Source: DATMXS01 sp035561355 (GTDB lineage: Bacteria > Acidobacteriota > Terriglobia > Bryobacterales > Bryobacteraceae). Taken from it: a stretch of DNA of 17,149 bases. The stretch covers positions 1 to 17,149 of the forward strand of contig DATMXS010000297.1 in NCBI GenBank assembly GCA_035561355.1, read 5' to 3'. The notes beneath the pieces are model-generated. The model was not told where the DNA came from. It was given only the letters and a program-made list of their open reading frames with translations, and did no database searches. Within the stretch, counting starts at the first letter, position 1. Each line of letters opens with the position of its first letter. Positions 1-6,358 of the stretch are shown in pieces. The position numbers were made by a program, and so were the translations under genes.

Positions 1-2
1 TC

Positions 3-395
3 TTCTCGGTCCAGACCGAGCGCGTGGTGGCGAACGACAACACCGTCGCGATCCGTGACCGCTACTGGCAGCTCGATAAGACGCGCTACCGGCGCACGTT
101 GCCGGGGGCCACGGTGACCATCCACGAGCACCTGGATGGAAGCGTGTCGGTGCGCTGGGGGCCGCACGTGATCGGCCGTTTCGACAGCCAGGGCCTGGCA
201 ATCAGCGCGACGGCCAAGCGCCGTGGAAAAGGCGGAAGCCTGGAAGCCGGTGGGAACCACAAACCGGTTCCCACCGTCTCCCACCCTCCCTTGGAAATCT
301 CGCAGACGGCGCGAGATTCCCACTTTTCCACCGCGCCGACGACTACGAATGCAGCCTCGAAAACCAAACCCAAGGCGCGGAGGGCTGCAGCCTGA
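3..395 (+). CDS. Transposase, C-terminal fragment (cut by window edge)
   Basis: The reading frame is open from base 3 (FSVQTERVVANDNTV) and stops at 393-395, so the visible part is the C-terminus of a longer protein and the GTG at 24 is not a real start. The block with RYWQLDKTRYRRTLPGATV, followed by a short beta-rich stretch ending HVIGRF, is typical of the region after the integrase-like catalytic core in ISNCY/IS481-like transposases. The catalytic DDE residues would lie upstream of the window. The last 60 residues or so (from about base 215) are low-complexity and rich in K, P, S, T and A, and overlap two DNA hairpins, so their sequence may be shaped by the element's end rather than by protein function. 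Function: cut-and-paste movement of the element. Confidence 0.8.
   Translation, partial: FSVQTERVVANDNTVAIRDRYWQLDKTRYRRTLPGATVTIHEHLDGSVSVRWGPHVIGRFDSQGLAISATAKRRGKGGSLEAGGNHKPVPTVSHPPLEISQTARDSHFSTAPTTTNAASKTKPKARRAAA
248..276. repeat. Perfect 11-bp inverted repeat inside the transposase tail
   Basis: CGGTGGGAACC (248-258) pairs perfectly with GGTTCCCACCG (266-276) around a 7-base loop. A second hairpin follows at once: AATCTCGC (296-303) and GCGAGATT (311-318) around a 7-base loop, extended by two more pairs after one mismatch. Both lie in the last third of the visible transposase and may be structures of the insertion-sequence end. Confidence 0.7.
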
Positions 396-429
396 AACCG
401 GACAGATCACGTGTTAATAAAACCGGACA
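395..429. repeat. Two direct copies of AAACCGGACA near the insertion-sequence end
   Basis: Identical 10-base copies at 395-404 and 420-429 are separated by 15 bases. The first overlaps the transposase stop codon. Their regular spacing and position suggest transposase-binding subterminal repeats. Confidence 0.6.
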
Positions 430-509
430 TGTTGAAAAGCTAGCGACAGTGGGTGCATCTTGGGTGAATCCTGCGGGAACAAGCTGCCCCTTCGGCGTTG
501 TTTCCGCCC

Positions 510-515
510 TATACT
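510..515 (+). promoter_or_regulatory. Candidate -10 box, leaderless start of sugar dehydrogenase gene
   Basis: TATACT lies with exactly 6 bases between it and the ATG at 522, and no SD sequence is present. Transcription would begin at or next to the A of the ATG. No convincing -35 hexamer is visible about 17 bases upstream. Confidence 0.4.
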
Positions 516-521
516 GCGGCC

Positions 522-2375
522 ATGGGGTCTCTGAGGGGTGTATTGCTTCTGACGGTGTGCGCATCGGCTTTCGGACAGGTGCGCGCCGTGAAGGTTGCTG
601 GGGGATATGCGCAGCCCTCTGCGATCGCCGTTGATGGCAACGCGGCGAGCGCTCTTTACGTGGTGGAGCAGCAAGGACGTATCCGCACAGGGCAGAGCGT
701 TTTCCTGGACATCTCCGACCGTGTGGGATGCTGCGGCGAGCGCGGGCTGCTGAACATCGCTTTCCCTCCGGGGTTTGGGCTCGATGGCGGGAAGCGGCAC
801 TTCTACCTCTACTACACGGATCGCGCCGGCGATGTGACGGTATCACGCTTCCGGTTGAATGAGGCGAACGCGGGCGATCCGGGCTCAGAGACGGTGCTTC
901 TCAAGCTTCCCCATCGCGAGTATGCGAACCATAACGGTGGTTCGCTCGTGTTCGGGCCGGACGGGTTCCTTTATATCGGCACGGGTGACGGAGGAGGCGG
1001 AGGCGACCCGCTGGGCAACGCACAGAACCGGCTCTCGCTGCTAGGCAAGCTGCTCCGCATCGACGTCGAAGGGCCGGACACGCCGTACGGAATACCCGCA
1101 TCGAATCCCTTTGTGGCACGCAGCGACGCGCGGCCGGAGGTGTGGGCATACGGCTTACGAAACCCTTGGCGATTCTCATTCGACGCGGAAACCCGCGACC
1201 TGTATATCGCGGATGTAGGGCAATCGGCCTACGAGGAAATCAACTTCCAGGGGGCGGGCAGTCCTGGAGGAGAGAACTACGGCTGGCCGCACATGGAGGG
1301 GATGCACTGCTACCAGGCTGGGTGCAGCCAGACCGGGGTGACGCTGCCGGTTGCCGAGTACGGCCGCGGAAGCGGTGATTGCTCTGTGACGGGAGGTTAC
1401 GTATATCGGGGCACGCGGATGCCCGACCTCCGCGGCGCCTACATCTACGGCGATTACTGCAGCGGGCGCATCTGGGCGCTCCGGCGGAACGGGGCCGCAT
1501 GGCAAAATGCGCTTCTGCTCAGCTCCCAGGCCAATATCTCGACATTTGGCGTCGATAGCGCGGGCGAATTGTACTTCGCCCATCACAACGGCGGCGACAT
1601 TTATACGCTCATGCCCGCCGCTCCTGGCGTGAGTGCAGGCGGCGTGGTGAATGCGGCGAGTTTCGACGCGCCCATCTCACCGGGGTCGCTGGCAACGTTT
1701 TTTGGCAACGGGTTGTCAACGGCCCTGGGCATCGCAGGTGCGCTGCGGACACCGTTGCCTGCGGCACTGGCCGACGCGCAAGTGAAGGTGAATGGCGTGA
1801 CCGCGCCGCTGATTGCGGTGGCGAACGTGGGCGGGCAGGAGCAGATCAATTTCCAGGTGCCCTGGGACACAGCGCCAGGGCAGGCTCAGCTCACGGTCAC
1901 GGCGGCCGGAGTGGAGAGTGCGCCGGTGCAGGTAGAAGTCGTCCCAGCTGCGCCGGGTTTGTTCGAGTTCGACGCCGCCGGCGGAGCAAAGCGCGCCGCG
2001 GCGCTGCGCTCGGATTACCGCGTCATCAACACGGCCGTGTGCGAGACCGGCGTATGCGACGAGGTAGCGCATCCGGGCGAGGTGATTCTGCTCTATGCGA
2101 CCGGCTTAGGCGAGGTGGAAAATCAACCTCCGGACGGCAATCCGGCGGCGGCGTCACCGGTCGCAAAAACGCGCAATGATACGACGGTAACCATTGGCGG
2201 AATGAATGCTACGGTCCTGTATGCGGGGCTGGCGCCAGGATTCGTCGGCCTGTATCAGATCAACCTCGAAGTTCCCAGAGGGCTTCCGCCCGGCACTCAC
2301 GAATTGAAAGTAACCGCGGGTGGCCGCACGGGTAAGCCGGCGATCTTGGGAGTCGGCGGGCCAGCCGCGCCGTAG
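522..2375 (+). CDS. Exported PQQ-dependent sugar dehydrogenase with Solibacter-type C-terminal domain
   Basis: 617 residues if started at the ATG at 522, which gives an immediate signal peptide (MGSLRGVLLLTVCASAFGQ); an in-frame TTG lies 24 bases further upstream. Residues about 20-365 match the glucose/sorbosone dehydrogenase family, a six-bladed beta-propeller that oxidises sugars with PQQ and calcium. Visible motifs are CCGERGLL (about 70-77), NHNGGSLVFGPDGFLYIGTGDGG with the likely catalytic-base His near 137, GLRNPWRFSFD (211-221), IADVGQSAYEEIN and GDYCSGRIWAL. Residues about 366-617 form a second domain with NAASF, SPGSLATFFGNGL, QINFQVPWDTAPG, LLYATGLGEVE and GLYQINLEVP, the pattern of the Solibacter C-terminal domain (TIGR03437 type), probably an extracellular Ig-like adhesion or anchoring module. 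The sugar substrate is unknown. It starts 73 bases after an insertion-sequence end and has no SD sequence. Confidence 0.88.
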   Translation: MGSLRGVLLLTVCASAFGQVRAVKVAGGYAQPSAIAVDGNAASALYVVEQQGRIRTGQSVFLDISDRVGCCGERGLLNIAFPPGFGLDGGKRHFYLYYTDRAGDVTVSRFRLNEANAGDPGSETVLLKLPHREYANHNGGSLVFGPDGFLYIGTGDGGGGGDPLGNAQNRLSLLGKLLRIDVEGPDTPYGIPASNPFVARSDARPEVWAYGLRNPWRFSFDAETRDLYIADVGQSAYEEINFQGAGSPGGENYGWPHMEGMHCYQAGCSQTGVTLPVAEYGRGSGDCSVTGGYVYRGTRMPDLRGAYIYGDYCSGRIWALRRNGAAWQNALLLSSQANISTFGVDSAGELYFAHHNGGDIYTLMPAAPGVSAGGVVNAASFDAPISPGSLATFFGNGLSTALGIAGALRTPLPAALADAQVKVNGVTAPLIAVANVGGQEQINFQVPWDTAPGQAQLTVTAAGVESAPVQVEVVPAAPGLFEFDAAGGAKRAAALRSDYRVINTAVCETGVCDEVAHPGEVILLYATGLGEVENQPPDGNPAAASPVAKTRNDTTVTIGGMNATVLYAGLAPGFVGLYQINLEVPRGLPPGTHELKVTAGGRTGKPAILGVGGPAAP

Positions 2376-2391
2376 GCGTTTATCAGCCCGA

Positions 2392-2748
2392 TCACCCTGA
2401 TCCGCCCGCAGTGGGCCGATTCGCTTCGATAAAGGCGGCAAGGAAGTTCCGAGCGGGTGTTGGCGGCTCAGCAGCATTCAGCGTCGCGGACTGCTCCGTT
2501 TCGCGAACCGCTTCCGCATCCAGCACCTTCAGCATCTGAACACCGCTCTCCGAAGTTCCCACCAGCACGTACTCGCCAGCCGCTTTCACGATATAGAGAT
2601 GCTTTCGCGGATCGAGCGACAGGCGGGCAGTCACTTCAAGCAATCGTGGCCGGCGACTTCCGAAACGAACGGAACCCGGCGCCCAACGTCTCAGCGCGAG
2701 CCACAACACTACGAGTGCCATGACCAACCCGGCTGCGCCAAGCGCCAT
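2392..2748 (-). CDS. fliO: FliO-like membrane protein (flagellar export apparatus family)
   Basis: 118 residues. One N-terminal membrane helix (about 3-19) is followed by a basic stretch (RRWAPGSVRFGSRRPR) and a small beta domain, LLEVTARLSLDPRKHLYIVKAAGEYVLVG and onward to about 77. This is the characteristic FliO layout (LxVxxxLxLxPRxxLxxVxxxxxxLLVG). FliO helps assemble the FliP-FliQ-FliR export gate of the flagellum. The start is supported by GGAGG at 2756-2760 with a 7-base spacer. The tail after residue 80 is variable. No other flagellar gene is visible here: the neighbours are an SPFH operon and, convergently and only 16 bases away, the sugar dehydrogenase. It may be a scattered flagellar gene, or a FliO-fold protein doing another job. 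Confidence 0.65.
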   Translation of the reverse strand: MALGAAGLVMALVVLWLALRRWAPGSVRFGSRRPRLLEVTARLSLDPRKHLYIVKAAGEYVLVGTSESGVQMLKVLDAEAVRETEQSATLNAAEPPTPARNFLAAFIEANRPTAGGSG

Positions 2749-2764
2749 CGCTGTTCCTCCGTGC

Positions 2765-2780
2765 GCCGGACTTGTCCGGC
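2765..2780. promoter_or_regulatory. 7-bp inverted repeat just upstream of the fliO-like ribosome site
   Basis: GCCGGAC (2765-2771) and GTCCGGC (2774-2780) flank only two bases. The repeat ends 4 bases before the GGAGG of the fliO-like gene on the minus strand. The 2-base centre is tight for a hairpin, so an operator for a dimeric protein is as likely as an RNA structure. Confidence 0.4.
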
Positions 2781-2845
2781 TCCAAACGTCTATCGGCGGA
2801 AGTTGGAGATTACTTTTGGGCGGGGAGAGAAAAGGGTGTGAGAAT

Positions 2846-2873
2846 GAGGCCCGCGGTTATTTCCACGGGCCTC
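2846..2873 (-). terminator. Probable terminator after the SPFH operon
   Basis: GAGGCCCG (2846-2853) and CGGGCCTC (2866-2873) form an 8-bp stem, with two further G-C pairs inside it after one mismatch. Reading leftward on the minus strand, the hairpin is followed by a pyrimidine-rich stretch containing TTTT (2831-2834). It lies 30 bases past the stop of the second SPFH gene and so separates that operon from the fliO-like gene. Confidence 0.5.
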
Positions 2874-2902
2874 GCGCCGAGAGTGTGAGCCGACCCGCTC
2901 GG

Positions 2903-3850
2903 CTAACCCTCCGGTTGAATCGCCGCTCGTGCGCGCGGTGGAGCGGGCTTTGCTTCGGGTCCCGCGGCGAGCAGGTCTGACAGCAGGCGACCTTCCGGGA
3001 GCAAGGTGATGCGTGAGTTGGCGTGCATCAGCTTGTCCATTTCGAGGATGTCGAATAAGGCGCTGGTCACTTCCGGATCGGCCGAGATCTCCTTGAGCGC
3101 GGCACCGATCATGTTCGGCCGCATCGCCTGCGCCTTCGCGAACTCGATCGCGGCTTCCCGCTCGGCGGAGCTGGTGATGACGCTCACCTGATTGGCGCCG
3201 TCCTGCCTGATGGCGGACGTCACCTGGCGCAGCCGGTTGACCACTTTCTCCTCGATCTGCCGGATCATGCCCTTGTCGCGGAAGTGCACTTTCCGGATGT
3301 ACACGGAACCGAGGAAGTAGCCCCATGCCTTCGATTTCTCCGTGACTTCGGCGCGCACCGTCTGGCTCATGGTGTGGCGCGTCTGGAGCATTTCTCCAAG
3401 CGGCATGTTGCTCAGGCAGCGCACCGTGGCGTTGCTGAGGTTGGCGCGCAGCGAGCCTCGCGGGTCCATGTTCTGGAAGAGGTACGCGACCGGATCGCTG
3501 ACTCTCATCTCGTACCAGACGCCGATGCCCATCGGTGCGCCCTCTTCGGAGTTGACCGTCTGACTGCGCAGGTATTCCTGGTCGAGCCGGAGGTCAAGCA
3601 CGTAACATTTGCCGAGCCAGTTCACGATGAAGGCCGCGGGCCCGATTCGCAACGGCAGGAAGTGCAGCCCCGGATCGCCGAGCACCCCGAGCACCTTGCC
3701 AAACAGGACGTACACGCGGCAGGTCCGCTCGCGCACGACAGCGTAGAAGCCGAGTATGCGCAGCACGCCGAGGAAGACAGGCTCCGCAATGAACAGAAGG
3801 GCCACCGTGATGATGGCGGCGACGACAATGTTGCCGGTATCGAGGTTCAC
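2903..3850 (-). CDS. SPFH/band-7 (prohibitin/stomatin family) membrane protein, second gene of a pair
   Basis: 315 residues with a GTG start that overlaps the stop of the upstream gene (GTGA), so the two are co-translated. A hydrophobic N-terminus (about 8-38) anchors it in the membrane. The SPFH domain follows, from about VVRERTCRVYVLFGKVLGVLGDPGL (38-61) through YVLDLRLDQEYLRSQTVN and MGIGVWYEMRVSDPVAYLF to about residue 200. An alpha-helical segment (about 200-290, VVNRLRQVTSAIRQDGANQ, EREAAIEFAKAQAMRP) and an Ala/Pro-rich tail end it. SPFH proteins build large oligomeric rings that organise membrane microdomains or control membrane proteases; pairs of this kind resemble HflK/HflC, the regulators of FtsH. 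No protease is encoded nearby, so the partner is unknown. Confidence 0.8.
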   Translation of the reverse strand: MNLDTGNIVVAAIITVALLFIAEPVFLGVLRILGFYAVVRERTCRVYVLFGKVLGVLGDPGLHFLPLRIGPAAFIVNWLGKCYVLDLRLDQEYLRSQTVNSEEGAPMGIGVWYEMRVSDPVAYLFQNMDPRGSLRANLSNATVRCLSNMPLGEMLQTRHTMSQTVRAEVTEKSKAWGYFLGSVYIRKVHFRDKGMIRQIEEKVVNRLRQVTSAIRQDGANQVSVITSSAEREAAIEFAKAQAMRPNMIGAALKEISADPEVTSALFDILEMDKLMHANSRITLLPEGRLLSDLLAAGPEAKPAPPRARAAIQPEG

Positions 3851-4839
3851 TTCTTCACCTCCAGGTAAACGCTCTCGGCTTTGCCGAATAAGGGGAGCCG
3901 CACGTTTCTGAGGTACGTTCCAAGGACGTTGGAGCCGTGGCGTTTGAGCCCGGCAAGCTCGGCGGCGAGCAGGCGGATGGGCTCCACTTCGGCCTGGGCC
4001 TTAAACGTCTCGATTTCTACCGCGCGTTTGGACTGCACGATCTTCTGGTCGGCCGCAGCCTGGGCCAGACTGATGTCGCTCGAGACCTGATTGTGGGCCG
4101 TATTGATAGCCGCGAGAGCGGATTCCACTTCGGCCGGAGGATCGATGCCGGTGATCAGCGAGGCATCGAGGACGACACCGTACCGGGCGGCCGTCGAGAG
4201 GCACTCCTGATCCATGTACTCGTTCACATCGCGGAGGTTCTTGCGGATGTCGTTGATCGATACGCCGGCTGTGTCGGCGCCCGGGATTACGGGTCCCGTG
4301 GCAGCGGCCAGCGTGGTCTTGGCCTCAAAATTGGCGATCTTCTGCCGGAGCACCGAGACGAAGTAGCCCATCACATGCACGATCGGCCGTTTGATACCGA
4401 ACAGGAACGCGTAGAGGTTGCTTTCGGCCACGCGCCAGCGGATCTGGCCCGTCATGCCGGTATTGAGCTGGTCCTTGGTGACGGCCTCCAGCATCTGGCC
4501 GCCGCTGTTCGCAGAGGGGTCTTCGAGATCGAGAGCCATATTCATGGTCTCAATAGCGATGGACACCTTGTGGATCTTCTCCCAAGGCATCTTGAAGTAG
4601 GGTCCGCCGGGGCCGATTACGCGAACCTGCGGGTAAACGTAGCGATCGCGTTCGTGGGCGCGCAGGTGCTCGGAGATCGGATGGTCGAGTGTTGTCTTGC
4701 CGTCCGGGAGGCGTTCCGCCCGGCCGAAAATGGTCTTGACCGCACGCTCATTCTGGTCCACCGTGTACAGCCCCATCAGGAGGAACCGCGCAACGAACCA
4801 GAGCGCGCAGCCGAACAGGATGCCGCTCATCGTAACCAT
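3847..4839 (-). CDS. SPFH/band-7 (HflK-like) membrane protein, first gene of a pair
   Basis: 330 residues. An N-terminal membrane helix (about 5-25, ILFGCALWFVARFLLMGLY) runs straight into TVDQNERAVKTIFGRAERL, the classic start of an SPFH domain (about 26-235), which includes GGPYFKMPWEKIHKVSIAIET and GQIRWRVAESNLYAFLFGI. A long predicted helix follows (about 235-300, rich in A, Q, E and K, typical for ring assembly). It shares a 4-base overlap with the next SPFH gene, and the two probably form a hetero-oligomer. The start is uncertain between ATG 4839 and ATG 4830. Neither has an SD sequence, but TATACT lies 9 bases before 4839, which suggests a leaderless transcript. Confidence 0.82.
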   Translation of the reverse strand: MVTMSGILFGCALWFVARFLLMGLYTVDQNERAVKTIFGRAERLPDGKTTLDHPISEHLRAHERDRYVYPQVRVIGPGGPYFKMPWEKIHKVSIAIETMNMALDLEDPSANSGGQMLEAVTKDQLNTGMTGQIRWRVAESNLYAFLFGIKRPIVHVMGYFVSVLRQKIANFEAKTTLAAATGPVIPGADTAGVSINDIRKNLRDVNEYMDQECLSTAARYGVVLDASLITGIDPPAEVESALAAINTAHNQVSSDISLAQAAADQKIVQSKRAVEIETFKAQAEVEPIRLLAAELAGLKRHGSNVLGTYLRNVRLPLFGKAESVYLEVKK

Positions 4840-4848
4840 GGCAGGGCA

Positions 4849-4868
4849 AGTATAGCCCAGAAATGGGC
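4849..4868 (-). promoter_or_regulatory. Candidate promoter of the SPFH operon with adjacent inverted repeat
   Basis: On the minus strand TATACT (4854-4849) sits 9 bases before the ATG at 4839. Immediately upstream is an inverted repeat, GCCCA (4868-4864) and TGGGC (4859-4855), around 4 bases, abutting the hexamer. This is a plausible operator position for a repressor. No clear -35 hexamer is seen. Confidence 0.35.
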
Positions 4869-5045
4869 GAGTTTCGTTAGCGATTGGCTTAGGCAGGATG
4901 CGCGACAGCCGAGCCGACTGCGAGTCGCAGAGATCGGACAGCGCAGCCGGACAAGAGGTGAGAATCAGAACACGTTGGCTTCATCCAGCCTCCAAGAGCG
5001 GGATTCGCTGAGAAACCTGGACCGGGAAATCAGAGCAAGGCCGAG

Positions 5046-5504
5046 CTACCGAGCTTGATAGATCAGTTCGTCGTTCCCTGCCGCTCTGACCGCCCATCCA
5101 ACCAATGCTCCGATACCAGCACCGATAGCGGCGAACATGGCTTTGCCTGTTCCTGAAAAGTCCATTCGAGGCCTACTGGCAAGAACACCCAACGTGGTTG
5201 CGCCTGCCGCCGCACCTATCAACGGCGCATAGTTGTAAGCATTCCGCTTTGCCGTAACCTTGCGAACGTTTTGTCGAGAGATGGTCTCGCTCGTTCCGGA
5301 CTTCAACTGGATCGTTATTGCCTCCCGATCCTTCGCGATGAAGGTGCCTTTCACTTTACGTTTAGGCTGGAACGTCTCTACGGTCAGTTCCCGCCCGGGC
5401 TGCAACGGTGAGAGATTCCATAATCGCCAAGGATCCGGTTGGGCGTTCAGCAGTTGCCCGGCGAGAGCGAGTCCCATGATCAGGACCAACAGGGGCTTAT
5501 ACAT
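5046..5504 (-). CDS. Small secreted or membrane-associated hypothetical protein
   Basis: 152 residues from the ATG at 5504, chosen because GGAGG (5510-5514) lies 5 bases upstream and a signal peptide begins at once (MYKPLLVLIMGLALAGQLLNAQ). The frame stays open further upstream but without a ribosome site. After the signal, residues about 36-85 form a small beta domain, PGRELTVETFQPKRKVKGTFIA then ITIQLKSGTSETISRQNVRKV. Its strand pattern (effector loop, GxF strand, xITIxL, IxxxxVxxV) resembles an Sm/SH3-like barrel; this is inference. Residues about 94-140 are Gly/Ala-rich with two glycine-zipper-like hydrophobic stretches (LIGAAAGATTLGVLA; MFAAIGAGIGALVGWAV), as in many acidobacterial envelope proteins. 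No function is known to me. It lies upstream of the SPFH operon with a 206-base gap, so is probably separate. Confidence 0.7.
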   Translation of the reverse strand: MYKPLLVLIMGLALAGQLLNAQPDPWRLWNLSPLQPGRELTVETFQPKRKVKGTFIAKDREAITIQLKSGTSETISRQNVRKVTAKRNAYNYAPLIGAAAGATTLGVLASRPRMDFSGTGKAMFAAIGAGIGALVGWAVRAAGNDELIYQAR

Positions 5505-5509
5505 GGGTT

Positions 5510-5514
5510 CCTCC
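5510..5514 (-). promoter_or_regulatory. Ribosome binding site that fixes the start at 5504
   Basis: On the minus strand GGAGG is followed by AACCC and then ATG. It rules out the longer upstream frame, which has no such site. A TATACT hexamer on the same strand (5591-5586) could be the -10 box, giving a leader of about 75 bases. Confidence 0.6.
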
Positions 5515-5702
5515 ACAATGCGGCGAGCCTGAGTCTCGGCCAGTTCCCTTTCGACGGTGAAGCTTGAACCGTCGAACGAAGAGGAAGTATAACAGCCTCT
5601 CCCGCTCAATGAACTTCCGATGCTATGCTCTCTTACTTGGCGTGAAACGTGGATATACGGCGCCCTGGTGGGGCCGCACCCCAGTTCACGTCTCGGAAAC
5701 CC

Positions 5703-5708
5703 GAGGAG
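5703..5708 (+). promoter_or_regulatory. Ribosome binding site that fixes the start at 5713
   Basis: GAGGAG is placed 4 bases before the ATG at 5713. It supports this start over an in-frame start at 5620 that would add 31 residues unrelated to zinc-ribbon proteins. Confidence 0.6.
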
Positions 5709-5712
5709 CGGC

Positions 5713-6345
5713 ATGGCACTCATTCAATTCACGCGGAATCACAGCGACCATTCAACCGACAAGGGCTACCAGTTCGAGTTCTTCTGCGACCGCTGCGGCA
5801 ACGGATTCATGTCTGAATTCCACGCGTCCGCGGTCGGCATGGCGGCGAGCGCGGTGCGCGTCGTGGATCAACTTGTGGGCGGCTGGTTCGGCCGCGTCGG
5901 CTCGTCAAGCTACGAGATCGAGCGTGCCGTTCAGGGTCCCGGCCACGATAAGGCCTTTAGGGAAGCGATCAACGAGGCGAAGGTCAACTTCCGGCAGTGC
6001 CCGAAGTGCAGCCACTGGGTCTGTGGCGCGACCTGCTGGAACGACAAGCGCATGCTCTGCTATGACTGCGCTCCGGACATCCAGACCGAGATGGCGTCCG
6101 CACAGGTACACACCGCGGTCGAGCAGATGAAGGAGAAGCTCAGGGAGCAGGATCTCACCAAGGACCTGAACCTCACCGCCGAAGCCACTGCGCTCTGCCC
6201 AGCTTGCGGCGCGCGCACGCAGGGAGCGAAGTTCTGCCCCGATTGCGGCAAGCCGCTCCGCGCCAAGAGCGAGTGCAACCGCTGCGGCACGAAGGTAGAC
6301 GCCGGGGCGAAGTTCTGCCCCGAGTGCGGCAACCGCTTCTCCTGA
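5713..6345 (+). CDS. Multi-zinc-ribbon protein
   Basis: 210 residues. Cysteine pairs run through the protein. C25-x2-C28 near the N-terminus is separated by about 65 residues from C96-x2-C99, C104, C108 and C116-x2-C119, so the first ribbon is split by an insert containing a small-residue helix (GMAASAVRVVDQLVGGWFG). A charged helical linker follows (about 125-155, EQMKEKLREQDLTKDL). The C-terminus is a double zinc ribbon: C162-x2-C165 with C175-x2-C178, then C188-x2-C191 with C202-x2-C205, with repeated GAKFCPxCG motifs. Double zinc ribbons usually serve as protein- or nucleic-acid-binding adaptors. The next gene starts 13 bases later in the same direction without its own ribosome site, so the two are probably co-translated and act together. 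Function unknown. Confidence 0.75.
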   Translation: MALIQFTRNHSDHSTDKGYQFEFFCDRCGNGFMSEFHASAVGMAASAVRVVDQLVGGWFGRVGSSSYEIERAVQGPGHDKAFREAINEAKVNFRQCPKCSHWVCGATCWNDKRMLCYDCAPDIQTEMASAQVHTAVEQMKEKLREQDLTKDLNLTAEATALCPACGARTQGAKFCPDCGKPLRAKSECNRCGTKVDAGAKFCPECGNRFS

Positions 6346-6358
6346 TCCCGACATCGCG

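Larger units (their letters stand above)
1..448 (+). mobile_element. Right end of an insertion sequence (IS481/ISNCY-like)
   Basis: The segment holds the 3' end of a DDE-type transposase gene followed by a short non-coding end. That end has two direct copies of AAACCGGACA (395-404 and 420-429, 25 bases apart), which look like subterminal transposase-binding repeats. The likely outer limit is the ACA at 446-448, because IS481-type elements usually begin TGT and end ACA; the exact edge and the target duplication cannot be fixed without the left end. Two hairpins lie inside the transposase tail. Confidence 0.7.

Noticed and set aside
2376..2391. Terminator between the convergent sugar dehydrogenase and fliO-like genes
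   Set aside because: Only a 5-bp stem (ATCAG/CTGAT) is visible near there and it runs into coding sequence, so it is too weak to call.
4916..4930. Short palindrome CTGCGA-G-TCGCAG in the gap upstream of the SPFH operon
   Set aside because: It is short, GC-rich and not placed at a recognisable promoter element; chance is a sufficient explanation.
3937..5058. 373-codon plus-strand frame opposite the first SPFH gene
   Set aside because: It mirrors a clear SPFH coding sequence and has no ribosome site or family pattern.
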